Assembly (NCBI GenBank): GCA_964450835.1
Contig: CAYVEQ010000034.1
Span: 1 to 17,904, forward strand
Length of the DNA: 17,904 nt
Direction: 5' to 3'
From: Caccocola sp964450835
GTDB lineage: Bacteria > Synergistota > Synergistia > Synergistales > Synergistaceae
Positions within the stretch are counted from its first letter, which is position 1. Each line of letters opens with the position of its first letter. The notes beneath the pieces are model-generated. The model was not told the origin of the DNA and made no database searches. It saw only the letters and a list, made by a program, of their open reading frames with translations. Shown here in pieces: positions 1-6,598 of the stretch. The position numbers were made by a program, and so were the translations under genes.

Positions 1-77
1 TTCAAAAATCTCAGGCCGGACAGGCGCGGCCGTATGCCGGAAGTTGCGCGAAAAGCAAAAATCGCGGCTTCGCCCGC

Positions 78-106
78 TTGTGTAAAACCGGAAATTCTGG
101 CATACT
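78..106 (+). promoter_or_regulatory. Possible sigma-70 promoter for the CoA-transferase operon
   Basis: TTGTGT at 78-83 (3/6 match to TTGACA) and CATACT at 101-106 (4/6 match to TATAAT) are 17 bp apart, the ideal spacing. They sit about 85 bp upstream of the first CoA-transferase start. The hexamers are weak, so this is only a candidate. Positions 1-114 before it are open in several frames and I recognise no upstream gene end there. Confidence 0.35.
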
Positions 107-140
107 TTTACTGAATTGTCAACACATCACAGACGCAAAA

Positions 141-166
141 CCGCCGCTTCGCACTTCCCGCGGCGG
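141..166 (+). promoter_or_regulatory. Leader hairpin upstream of the CoA-transferase ribosome site
   Basis: CCGCCGC at 141-147 and GCGGCGG at 160-166 are perfect 7-bp complements around a 12-nt loop. The 3' arm ends about 8 nt before the AAAGGAGG ribosome-binding site at 175-182. No T-tract follows, so it is not an intrinsic terminator. It could stabilise the mRNA or tune ribosome access; that role is inference. Confidence 0.35.
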
Positions 167-189
167 CATAACAGAAAGGAGGCAGAATT

Positions 190-867
190 GTGACGGCGGA
201 AACGGCATCAAGGTGCGCGAAACTCTGCGGCGCGAAAGAGAGCATGAGGCTGATAAAGGACGGAGACAGGATAATGGTCGGCGGCTTCGGCAACGTCGGC
301 ACTCCGTGGACTCTCATCGACGCGCTTGCCGACAGCGGCGTCAAAGATTTAACGGTCATCAGCAACGACCTCGGCTCCCCGAATATCGGGCTTGGAAAGC
401 TGCTGACAAGGAACAAAATCAGGGGCCTGATCGGCACCTATTACAACTGGAACAAAGAAGTGATCGCCGCGCACAACGAAAAAAAGATTTCAATCGAGCT
501 TGTGCCGCAGGGAACCTTCGCCGAGGCGATAAGGGCGGCGGGCGTAGGCGTGGCGGGGTTTTACGTGAGGACGGCGGTCGGCACGGAGCTTGCGAAGGGC
601 AGGGAACTGAAAGAATTCAACGGAAAGACATACCTTCTGCAGGAGGCGATCCGCGCGGATGCCGCGCTCATCTGCGCGGACAAAGCCGACGAACTGGGAA
701 ATCTCGTCTACTACAAGACCGCGCGCAACTTCAACCCGCTCATGGCGATGGCCGCGTCCGTCGTCATAGCGGAGGTGAACGAGATTGTTCCGGCCGGGAG
801 CATCGACCCGGAAACAATCGTTACGCCTCACCTCTTCGTCAACAGGCTCGTACTGAAAGGGGCATAA
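190..867 (+). CDS. 3-oxoacid/acyl CoA-transferase, subunit A
   Basis: This is the alpha subunit of a family I CoA-transferase (AtoD/ScoA type). With subunit B it moves CoA between short-chain acids such as acetate, acetoacetate or butyrate; the exact substrate pair cannot be read from sequence. The 225-aa length is normal. The N-terminal GGFGNVGTP glycine-rich motif (residues ~31-39) and the middle segment VPQGTFAEAIRAAGVGVAGF are family hallmarks. Translation starts at a GTG; a strong AAAGGAGG lies 7 nt upstream and the homology begins just after it. The stop codon is separated from subunit B by only 2 nt, so the two are cotranscribed and probably made in equal amounts. A longer overlapping frame (78-1541) is open through this gene but has no family-like sequence here. 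Confidence 0.93.
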   Translation: MTAETASRCAKLCGAKESMRLIKDGDRIMVGGFGNVGTPWTLIDALADSGVKDLTVISNDLGSPNIGLGKLLTRNKIRGLIGTYYNWNKEVIAAHNEKKISIELVPQGTFAEAIRAAGVGVAGFYVRTAVGTELAKGRELKEFNGKTYLLQEAIRADAALICADKADELGNLVYYKTARNFNPLMAMAASVVIAEVNEIVPAGSIDPETIVTPHLFVNRLVLKGA

Positions 868-869
868 AA

Positions 870-1541
870 ATGTACAGCGACAAAGAAGCCCGGACGCGGA
901 TAGCGAAGTACATCGCCCGCGTCCTCGACGGCGCCGGCGCGGACAGGGATATATACGTGAATCTGGGGATAGGGATCCCGTCACTTGTCGCCGATTATCT
1001 GACGAGCGGGCGCGTCTTCATCGAAGTCGAAAACGGAATGCTGGGCGCCGGGCCGGAGGCCGATGAGAGCAGCATTGACCCCCTTCTCATAAACGCGGGC
1101 AGGACGAAAATCACGGAGACAAAAGGCTGCTGCTATATGGACAGCGCGGAGTCCTTCGGCTTAATCAGAGGCGGGCATCTGGACGCCACGGTTATCGGGG
1201 CGTTTGAGGTGGACGAGGAGGGCACTGTCGCCAACTGGATAGTGCCGCACGGGGAAATGCTCGGCGTAGGGGGCGCGATGGATCTGCTTTCAAGCGCGAA
1301 GAAAGTTTACATCGCGACGAAGCATCTTTCAAAATACGGCGAGCCGAAGCTGCTGCGGCGCTGCAACCTGCCCGTCACGGCGTACAGGGCCGCCGCCGCC
1401 GTCGTCACGGAATATGCCGTCTTCACGTTTGAAAACGGCGTGATGACGCTCACAGCCAAATCCGCGGAAATCACATACGATGAGCTGAAGAGCATCACTC
1501 CGGCGAATTATACTGTCGCGCCCGACGCGGGCGTTTTCTGA
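870..1541 (+). CDS. 3-oxoacid/acyl CoA-transferase, subunit B
   Basis: The 223-aa beta subunit (AtoA/ScoB type) carries the catalytic glutamate that forms the glutamyl-CoA thioester. The motif is VENGMLGAGP (residues ~52-61), matching the family's (S)ENG active-site motif, with Val in place of the usual Ser before Glu-Asn-Gly. GIGIPSLVADYL near the N-terminus, GGHLDATVIGAFEVDEEG and the GVGGAMDL segment are also typical. The ATG at 870 is chosen because it follows subunit A by 2 nt and starts exactly where homology starts; the frame stays open far upstream to 78 but that extension is not family-like. An intrinsic terminator hairpin overlaps the last codons. Expected to act in the cytosol in fermentative acid metabolism. 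Confidence 0.93.
   Translation: MYSDKEARTRIAKYIARVLDGAGADRDIYVNLGIGIPSLVADYLTSGRVFIEVENGMLGAGPEADESSIDPLLINAGRTKITETKGCCYMDSAESFGLIRGGHLDATVIGAFEVDEEGTVANWIVPHGEMLGVGGAMDLLSSAKKVYIATKHLSKYGEPKLLRRCNLPVTAYRAAAAVVTEYAVFTFENGVMTLTAKSAEITYDELKSITPANYTVAPDAGVF
1519..1539 (+). terminator. Intrinsic terminator overlapping the end of CoA-transferase subunit B
   Basis: CGCCCG (1519-1524) and CGGGCG (1528-1533) form a perfect 6-bp GC stem with an ACG loop, followed directly by TTTTCT. The hairpin is inside the coding sequence and the T-tract runs into the stop codon at 1539. The T-tract is short, so efficiency may be partial. It separates the CoA-transferase operon from efp, which has its own promoter. 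Confidence 0.55.
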
Positions 1542-1602
1542 CGGACATCGCGGCGGACTTTTCGTTAAGGGCGCAAAGAAACGTCAATACAGAGGAATGC
1601 AC

Positions 1603-1632
1603 TTGTTGTACGCCGTTGTTTTATGTTATGAT
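1603..1632 (+). promoter_or_regulatory. Promoter for efp (extended -10)
   Basis: TATGAT at 1627-1632 (5/6 match to TATAAT) is preceded by TGT, giving an extended -10 element (TG at 1624-1625). TTGTTG at 1603-1608 lies 18 bp upstream as a -35. Transcription would start near 1639, giving a leader of about 64 nt before the efp start at 1703. Confidence 0.6.
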
Positions 1633-1660
1633 TTTCTTCGCAGCCGGAGTTTAACGCGAA

Positions 1661-1679
1661 CGGGCGCGGCGCGCGCCCG
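1661..1679 (+). promoter_or_regulatory. GC hairpin in the efp leader
   Basis: CGGGCGCG (1661-1668) and CGCGCCCG (1672-1679) are perfect 8-bp complements around a GCG loop. The hairpin ends 10 nt before the GGGAGG ribosome-binding site (1690-1695). There is no T-tract. It lies within the predicted efp leader and could act on mRNA stability or translation. Confidence 0.45.
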
Positions 1680-1702
1680 AAAGAGATCAGGGAGGCATTT
1701 GC

Positions 1703-2275
1703 ATGGCACAGGTTGTTGACACGAGCGATTTCCGCCCGGGGCTTAAAATCAGATGGGAAGGCGGAATGTGGGTCATTCTCGAATGCTCGCACCATAAAAT
1801 GGGAAGAGGCGGGGCAATCGTCCGCGGCAAGCTCCGCAACCTCGAAACGGGTTCAAGCGTGGACCAGTCGTTCAAGTCCGGCGAACGCTTTGAAAGAATC
1901 ATATTCGACGAAAAGCCGGCGCAGTACCAGTACCGCGACGGCGAGGACTACGTTTTCATGGATATGGAGTCGTACGACCAGGTCAGCCTCTCGCCGGACG
2001 TTCTGGGCGACGCCGCGAAGTATCTTGTCGACGACCTTGAGGTGAGCTTCGATATGTTCGAGGGGCGCGTCATGGGCATCGAGCTTCCGAACCAGGTTAC
2101 AATGAAAATCACGGACACGCCGCCCGGCTTCAAAGGCGACACGGCTTCCGGCGGCGGCAAACCGGCCACGACGGAGACCGGGCTTGTGGTGAACGTTCCC
2201 TTCTTTGTCGAAAACGGCGAGACGGTCGTTATAGACACGAGAACGGGCGAGTATCTGGAACGGGCGAAGAAATAG
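1703..2275 (+). CDS. efp: Translation elongation factor P
   Basis: EF-P binds the ribosome between the P and E sites and relieves stalling at proline stretches. The 190-aa length and the three-domain layout fit: the N-terminal KOW-like domain (residues ~1-65), the OB domain (~66-127) and the C-terminal OB domain with the signature from ~129 on (DTPPGFKGDTASGGGKPATTETG, then VNVPFFVENGETVVIDTRTGEYLERAK). The loop that reaches the tRNA reads HKMGRGG, so the position of E. coli Lys34 is Arg35 here and the preceding Pro is Met33. This resembles the Thermus-type loop (LGRGG, from memory) and Arg-tipped EF-Ps in general. No modification enzyme (EpmA/B, EarP, YmfI) is encoded in the window. ATG start has GGGAGG 7 nt upstream. 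First gene of the efp-to-xseA block. Confidence 0.97.
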   Translation: MAQVVDTSDFRPGLKIRWEGGMWVILECSHHKMGRGGAIVRGKLRNLETGSSVDQSFKSGERFERIIFDEKPAQYQYRDGEDYVFMDMESYDQVSLSPDVLGDAAKYLVDDLEVSFDMFEGRVMGIELPNQVTMKITDTPPGFKGDTASGGGKPATTETGLVVNVPFFVENGETVVIDTRTGEYLERAKK

Positions 2276-2282
2276 CGCATTG

Positions 2283-2302
2283 CCGGGGCCGGCGGCCCCC
2301 GG
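2283..2302 (+). promoter_or_regulatory. GC-rich intercistronic hairpin after efp
   Basis: GGGGCC (2285-2290) and GGCCCC (2294-2299) pair around a GGC loop, and the outer C-C/G-G pairs extend the stem if C2300 is bulged. It starts about 8 nt after the efp stop. No T-run follows, so it is more likely an mRNA-stabilising or processing element than a terminator. Confidence 0.4.
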
Positions 2303-2339
2303 AGTGCCTTACCGGGATCCGACAGGAGGGGTTCAACAA

Positions 2340-2765
2340 ATGGGCGCACGTGAGAAGATTGCGTATTTGAAAGGGCTTATCGACGGACAGAACTTGACGG
2401 ACACGCCTGACAAGGAGAAGTTTTACGCGGCGCTGGTCGACGCGCTGGATTCCCTTGCCGCCGCGATTGAGGAGCATGAGAATGTCCACGGGGAGCTCGA
2501 CGATTATCTCGAGCAGCTTGACGAAGACGTTTCCGACCTGGAGGACAGGCTCGACGAGCTGGACGGGGACGAAAGCGGCGGCACAGGTGACGATGACGAA
2601 GCGGACGGTGAGGACGGGCACTTCGACGAGGAGGAGTACGAGTCCGTGACCTGCCCGCACTGCGGCAACGATTTCTATTACGAACCGGCTCTTTACGGCG
2701 GGGACGAGGATCTGGTCTGCCCGCACTGCGGCAAACCGTTCAAGCGCCCCGGCGAGGAAGAATAA
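2340..2765 (+). CDS. CD1247-type small acidic zinc-ribbon protein
   Basis: This 141-aa protein has an N-terminal helical part (residues ~1-40, starting MGAREKIAYLKGLIDG), a very acidic coiled-coil-like linker (~41-100, rich in Asp/Glu) and a C-terminal zinc ribbon with CPHCG at 105-109 and CPHCG at 127-131. That arrangement matches the family named for the CD1247 N-terminal domain; its biochemical role is unknown. The four cysteines should bind one zinc. ATG at 2340 is chosen because AGGAGG lies about 10 nt upstream; an in-frame TTG at 2280 would add 20 residues running through the intercistronic hairpin and is unlikely. It sits between efp and an Asp23 gene, which suggests a link to translation or envelope upkeep only by association. 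Confidence 0.8.
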   Translation: MGAREKIAYLKGLIDGQNLTDTPDKEKFYAALVDALDSLAAAIEEHENVHGELDDYLEQLDEDVSDLEDRLDELDGDESGGTGDDDEADGEDGHFDEEEYESVTCPHCGNDFYYEPALYGGDEDLVCPHCGKPFKRPGEEE

Positions 2766-2807
2766 ACGCGGCCCGTCAGGGCACGGCGGGAAAAGGAGGA
2801 AAAGCCT

Positions 2808-3269
2808 GTGGACGAGATTATAAAAGAAGAGAACGCGGCCGAGGAGAAACAGGAAAGAAGCGTCGGACAGTCCAACCTCGAAGGCAAAATACGCATATCC
2901 GAGGACGTTATAGCGCAGCTTGCCACAAAAGCGCTCAACAGCGTGGAGGGCGTCGCGCCGGCAAGCCCCGGGCTTATGGCGAATCTCAGGCTCGGCAGGA
3001 AGACCGCCAACGGCGTCCGTATAATGATCTCCGAGGGCGAGACGCCGGAGATTTCCGTCGACGCATACATAACCGTGAAGTACGGGCTGAGGATCCCCGA
3101 TGTCTGCTGGGATGTGCAGGAAGCGGTGAAAGACCAGATAGAGCGTTTCACCGGCTACGCGATAAAAGGGGTCAACATCTACGTCCAGGGGATAACCTTC
3201 GCCGAGAAGAAAGAAACTCCGGAGCCCGCCGAAGGGGAGCCGGAGTTTCCCGGAACCGGCGAGGCCTGA
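2808..3269 (+). CDS. Asp23/Gls24 family protein
   Basis: The 153-aa protein belongs to the Asp23 (DUF322) family, small cytosolic proteins found at the membrane and linked to envelope stress in Firmicutes. The core (residues ~25-135) shows the usual pattern: GKIRISEDVIAQLATKALNSVEGV, then ISVDAYITVKYGLRIPDVCWDVQEAVKDQIERFTGYAIKGVNIYVQGI. The first ~20 residues are charged and variable, as is the Pro/Glu-rich tail. The GTG start is supported by AAAAGGAGG 7-10 nt upstream. In Bacillus the yqhY paralogue also lies just upstream of nusB; here one extra membrane-protein gene intervenes. No membrane helix is present in this protein itself. Confidence 0.9.
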   Translation: MDEIIKEENAAEEKQERSVGQSNLEGKIRISEDVIAQLATKALNSVEGVAPASPGLMANLRLGRKTANGVRIMISEGETPEISVDAYITVKYGLRIPDVCWDVQEAVKDQIERFTGYAIKGVNIYVQGITFAEKKETPEPAEGEPEFPGTGEA

Positions 3270-3292
3270 CGCGCGGCAATGACTGCGGAAAC

Positions 3293-3323
3293 GCCGGTCT
3301 GACTCAAACCGGCTTTCTTGTTT
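3293..3323 (+). terminator. Weak intrinsic terminator or attenuator after the Asp23 gene
   Basis: GCCGGT (3293-3298) and ACCGGC (3308-3313) form a 6-bp stem with a 9-nt loop, followed by TTTCTTGTTT. The stem is short and the T-tract interrupted, so termination is probably partial. It would lower expression of the downstream membrane protein, nusB and xseA relative to the Asp23 gene. Confidence 0.5.
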
Positions 3324-3340
3324 GAGAGGCGGTGCATACC

Positions 3341-3814
3341 ATGCTCTTTCTGTGGACGACAACCGAACTTGGAAAAATCTGGCTGGACGGCGACGCCGCG
3401 AAACGGATAATAGCCAGACGCCTTCCCCGTGAACTGTACGTTCAGGAGGTTTCTTTTATCGGGAAAGACGCTCTTCTCAATATTTATATCGCCGTTCCCG
3501 ACGACTGGCCCGCCGCCGGCAGGAACGCCCTGGATGCCAAATTCGGCGCGCTTTTCGCCCCCTCCGGGATAACCGCGCGGATAAACTGGGTCAACGTGGC
3601 CCCGCAGGACAACAAAAGAACGACGCCGCTCTGGACGCTTCCCGTTTTCTGGAGCGGAGCCGCTGCGGGAGTCGCCGCTCTCTTTCATATGGGACTGCGC
3701 GGAATTTTATGGTCGCTTTTCTTTGCCGTAATAGCCTACGGCGTCGCGTGGCTCGCGCTCACCGAGGACGGGAGGAAGCAGATCGGCGCGCTGACGGAGC
3801 TCTTTAGGAGATGA
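3341..3814 (+). CDS. Unknown protein with two C-terminal membrane helices
   Basis: I do not recognise this family. The 157-aa product has a soluble N-terminal part (residues ~1-95) with alternating helices and strands, including AAKRIIARRLPRELYVQEVSF and LLNIYIAVPDDW, and two hydrophobic helices at ~98-117 and ~120-140 joined by a very short turn (HMGLRG). A short charged tail ends in FRR. Both termini are therefore probably cytosolic. The start is taken as ATG 3341, 11 nt after GAGAGG; an in-frame GTG at 3332 is too close to that site. It lies between the Asp23 gene and nusB and its stop nearly touches nusB. Because Firmicutes Asp23 is held at the membrane by the two-helix protein AmaP, a membrane-anchor role is an attractive guess; no AmaP similarity is visible. 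Confidence 0.75.
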   Translation: MLFLWTTTELGKIWLDGDAAKRIIARRLPRELYVQEVSFIGKDALLNIYIAVPDDWPAAGRNALDAKFGALFAPSGITARINWVNVAPQDNKRTTPLWTLPVFWSGAAAGVAALFHMGLRGILWSLFFAVIAYGVAWLALTEDGRKQIGALTELFRR

Positions 3815-3818
3815 TTTT

Positions 3819-4364
3819 TTGGTAATGTCAAGAAAAACGCAGCTTCGCCGCAGGGCGCGCGAGATTGCCCTCCAGCTCGTGTATATGAGCGACATGAGGC
3901 CCGACGCCGCGCCCTCGCAGCTGCTGGAGACGTTTCCGGCGGACGAGGCTGTTACGCTTTTTGACAGAGAGCTCAGGGAAGAGGCGGAAGACGCCGGCGC
4001 GAAAGCGGAATTTCCGTTTATAGAGGCTTTTGACATCGGACTTTCCGATGCCGAGAAAGAGACGGTTATGTCCTACGCCTCCGAACTTTATCTCGGAGTG
4101 CGCGAAAACGCCGCGGCGATAGAGGATATAATCCGCGTCAACATGGAAAGCAAATGGCGTCCGGAGAGGCTCGTGGCTCTCGACAAGGCGGTAATATCGC
4201 TGGCTCTGTACGAGGGGACAATCGCGAAAAAAGTCCCCGTCAGCGTCGCCATTTCTGAAGCCGTCGCGATAGCGAAGGCCTTCGGCACGGAGGAGTCGGG
4301 GCGTTTTGTCAACGGGGTTCTCGGACGGATAGTGCGCGGCACAGATGACGGCGCAAAACAATAA
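3819..4364 (+). CDS. nusB: Transcription antitermination factor NusB
   Basis: NusB pairs with ribosomal protein S10 (NusE) on boxA RNA and supports antitermination, mainly of rRNA operons. The all-helical domain is seen from residue ~8: RRRAREIALQLVYMSDM, then EDIIRVNMESKWRPERLVALDKAVISLALYEG and VPVSVAISEAVAIAKAFGTEESGRFVNGVLGRIV, the family C-terminal signature. At 181 aa it is longer than the usual ~140-150, owing to extra acidic sequence in the middle (~30-75). Start choice: TTG at 3819 lies 8 nt after TAGGAG (3805-3810), which is better placed than ATG 3825 (14 nt); both are in frame, differing by two residues. It begins 4 nt after the preceding stop and overlaps xseA by 20 nt, so translation is coupled. 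Confidence 0.95.
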   Translation: MVMSRKTQLRRRAREIALQLVYMSDMRPDAAPSQLLETFPADEAVTLFDRELREEAEDAGAKAEFPFIEAFDIGLSDAEKETVMSYASELYLGVRENAAAIEDIIRVNMESKWRPERLVALDKAVISLALYEGTIAKKVPVSVAISEAVAIAKAFGTEESGRFVNGVLGRIVRGTDDGAKQ

Positions 4365-5580
4365 AACGGTAACGGTCGACGAGCTGACCGCCTCCATAAA
4401 GGAGTCGCTTGCCCGCGAGCCGTTTTTTCAAAATCTTTTCGTGCGGGGCGAGCTGCTCGGCTTCAAACGCCACACCAGCGGTCACGCCTATTTCACTCTG
4501 CTTGGCGAAAATTCCCGCGTTTCCTGCGTGATGTTCCACTCTTACGCGAGTTCCGTGCTCGTCTGGCCGAAGGACGGGGACGAAGTCCTCGTGCGCGGCA
4601 AGGTGGACGTTTACGGGGCGCGCGGCTCTTATCAGATATACGCGATGATGCTGCTCCCGCTCGGCGCCGGCGCAAAGGCGCGGGCGAAAGAGGCGCTGCG
4701 CGCGAAACTGGAGCGCGAGGGACTGTTTGACACGAGGCTTAAACGCCCCCTGCCGCGCTATCCGGAACATGTCGGGGTCATAACGTCGCCGACCGGCGCG
4801 GCTCTTCAGGATGTGCTGAAGCTCCGCGCGCTGCGCTATCCGTGTGCGGAGATAACGGTCATTCCGAGCCTTATGCAGGGCGCGGGGGCGCAGGAGGAAA
4901 TCACCCGGGCATTTGAGATCGCGCGGCGCGTGGCCGGCCTCTCGTGCGTCATGCTCGTGCGCGGCGGCGGCAGCAGAGACGACCTTGATATTTTCGACGA
5001 CGAGTCCGTCGTGCGCGCAGTGAGGCTCTGTCCCGTGCCGGTGATTACCGGCCTCGGCCATCAGATAGACAGCACGCTGGCGGACCTCGCGGCCGACGCG
5101 GCGGCCCCCACGCCCTCGGGCGCGGCGGAGAGGCTCTTCCCGGACAGGCGCGCCGTCCTTTCGTCGCTTTGCGAAACGGAACGCGCCATGCGCGGCTCTC
5201 TCGAAGTGCGGGTAAAGGCGATGACGGGCGCCGCAGCCGCTTTGGGCAAAAATATGGAACGCGCTTTGCTTATGAAACATTTCGCGCCCGCAACGGCTTT
5301 TGTCAAAAGAGCGGAGGATTCGCTCGGCAGCGCAGTCCGCGCGAAAACAAAAAACGAAAGCGCGCGCCTCGCGTCGGACGCGGCGCGGCTTGACGGGCTT
5401 TCGCCTCTCTCGCTTCTCGCGAGGGGCTATTCGATATGCGAGGACGAGGACGGCGTCCCGCTGCGCTCCGTATCATCGCTGAAAATAGGCGGGCGCGTGA
5501 ATATCCTGATGAGCGACGGCACGGCCGGAGCCGTCGTCGACAGCATAAGCGGCGGCAGCCGTTTGACGGGGCCCCGCTGA
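4345..5580 (+). CDS. xseA: Exodeoxyribonuclease VII large subunit
   Basis: XseA is the catalytic subunit of the single-strand exonuclease that trims DNA in both directions during repair. At 411 aa the length is normal. An N-terminal OB fold (residues ~8-105, with FVRGELLGFKRHTSGHAYFTL) is followed by the catalytic domain: VGVITSPTGAALQD with Asp156, VRGGGSRDDLDIF with Arg206 and GLGHQIDSTLAD with His239 and Asp242. These line up with the E. coli catalytic set D155, R205, H238 and D241. The residue after the histidine is Gln where Glu is common. A helical region (~265-365) precedes a C-terminal LSPLSLLARGYSI motif. ATG lies inside nusB; the stop is followed after 1 nt by mtnA. No xseB partner follows, unlike in many bacteria. 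Confidence 0.96.
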   Translation: MTAQNNKTVTVDELTASIKESLAREPFFQNLFVRGELLGFKRHTSGHAYFTLLGENSRVSCVMFHSYASSVLVWPKDGDEVLVRGKVDVYGARGSYQIYAMMLLPLGAGAKARAKEALRAKLEREGLFDTRLKRPLPRYPEHVGVITSPTGAALQDVLKLRALRYPCAEITVIPSLMQGAGAQEEITRAFEIARRVAGLSCVMLVRGGGSRDDLDIFDDESVVRAVRLCPVPVITGLGHQIDSTLADLAADAAAPTPSGAAERLFPDRRAVLSSLCETERAMRGSLEVRVKAMTGAAAALGKNMERALLMKHFAPATAFVKRAEDSLGSAVRAKTKNESARLASDAARLDGLSPLSLLARGYSICEDEDGVPLRSVSSLKIGGRVNILMSDGTAGAVVDSISGGSRLTGPR

Positions 5581-5581
5581 A

Positions 5582-6598
5582 ATGCTGCCGCCGACGATGA
5601 AATGGGAGAACGGCGAACTGCTGCTGCTCGACCAGCGCGCGCTGCCTGAGGCGGTGAAATTCCGGCTCTGCCGCGGCTATCAAGAAATCGCGGAAGCGAT
5701 AGAAAACATGACGGTGCGCGGCGCTCCGGCTATCGGGGTGGCCGCAGCCTACGGTCTTGCGATGGCGGAAAAAGAAGGAGCTTTCTGCCGCGCCGCGGAA
5801 CGGCTCGCCGCCACGCGCCCGACCGCGGTAAATCTTTTCTGGGCGATAAAACGCATGAAGGAAACCCGCGCGTCTCACGCGGGAGACCCGCGCCTCGCCG
5901 AACTGCTCGCCCGCGAGGCGGAAAAAATCCAAGAAGAAGACATAGAAACAAATAAAAGCATCGGCCGTTCCGGCGCGGCTCTGCTTCCCGCGGAATGCGC
6001 GGCGGTTACGCACTGCAACGCGGGCGCTCTGGCCACCGCCGGCTACGGCACCGCGCTCGGCGTTTTCCGCGCCGCGAGAGAAGCGGGTAAGAAGCTGAAA
6101 ATCTACGCGGACGAGACGCGTCCGAGGCTTCAGGGCGCGTCGCTGACCGCTTACGAGCTTATGGCGGACGGCTTTGACGTCACTGTGATAACCGATTCCG
6201 CTGCGGCCTTCTTGATGTCGCGGCGCCGGATAGACGCCGTGGTTACAGGCGCCGACCGCGTCGCGGCGAACGGCGACGCCGCCAACAAAATAGGGACGTA
6301 CTGTCTCGCGATAGCGGCGAAATACCACGGCGTGCCCTTTTACGTCGCGGCTCCTCTTTCCACCTTTGACATGAACTGCCCGCGCGGCGCCGATATACCG
6401 ATAGAGGAGCGCGGCGGGCAGGAAGTGAGCCGGATGGGCGGCAGCCTGCTGACGCCGCCCGGAGCGAAGGTGTGGAACCCTTCGTTTGACGTCACCCCGT
6501 CGGAACTTATTGCGGGAATAATAACGGAGCGCGGAGTGATACGCGCCCCGTACAATGAAAATATAGAAAAAATACTCTCGGAGGTAATGCCCGGATGA
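5582..6598 (+). CDS. mtnA: S-methyl-5-thioribose-1-phosphate isomerase
   Basis: MtnA converts 5-methylthioribose-1-phosphate to methylthioribulose-1-phosphate in methylthioadenosine salvage. It belongs to the eIF2B-related isomerase family; 338 aa is typical. Visible signatures are NMTVRGAPAIGVAAAYG (residues ~42-58), THCNAGALAT with the catalytic Cys145, ADETRPRLQGASLTAYEL, and TGADRVAANGDAANKIGTY with the catalytic Asp225. The Cys-Asp spacing of 80 residues equals that of Bacillus Cys160/Asp240. The ATG follows the xseA stop by 1 nt, and the last four bases (ATGA) are shared with the next gene. It is the first of three genes handling SAM by-products. No kinase (MtnK) or phosphorylase (MtnP) that would make its substrate is in the window. 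Confidence 0.96.
   Translation: MLPPTMKWENGELLLLDQRALPEAVKFRLCRGYQEIAEAIENMTVRGAPAIGVAAAYGLAMAEKEGAFCRAAERLAATRPTAVNLFWAIKRMKETRASHAGDPRLAELLAREAEKIQEEDIETNKSIGRSGAALLPAECAAVTHCNAGALATAGYGTALGVFRAAREAGKKLKIYADETRPRLQGASLTAYELMADGFDVTVITDSAAAFLMSRRRIDAVVTGADRVAANGDAANKIGTYCLAIAAKYHGVPFYVAAPLSTFDMNCPRGADIPIEERGGQEVSRMGGSLLTPPGAKVWNPSFDVTPSELIAGIITERGVIRAPYNENIEKILSEVMPG

Noticed and set aside
98..113. Possible sigma-54 promoter (TGGCAT...) before the CoA-transferase genes
   Set aside because: The -24 GG is present but the -12 GC is replaced by CT; match too weak.
1..114. End of an upstream gene at the window start
   Set aside because: Several frames are open for 28-37 codons with no recognisable sequence, so none can be preferred.
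78..869. Upstream extension of the CoA-transferase subunit B frame, giving a 487-residue protein
   Set aside because: The first ~264 residues are Arg/Gly-rich out-of-frame sequence over the real subunit A gene; family sequence begins only at 870.
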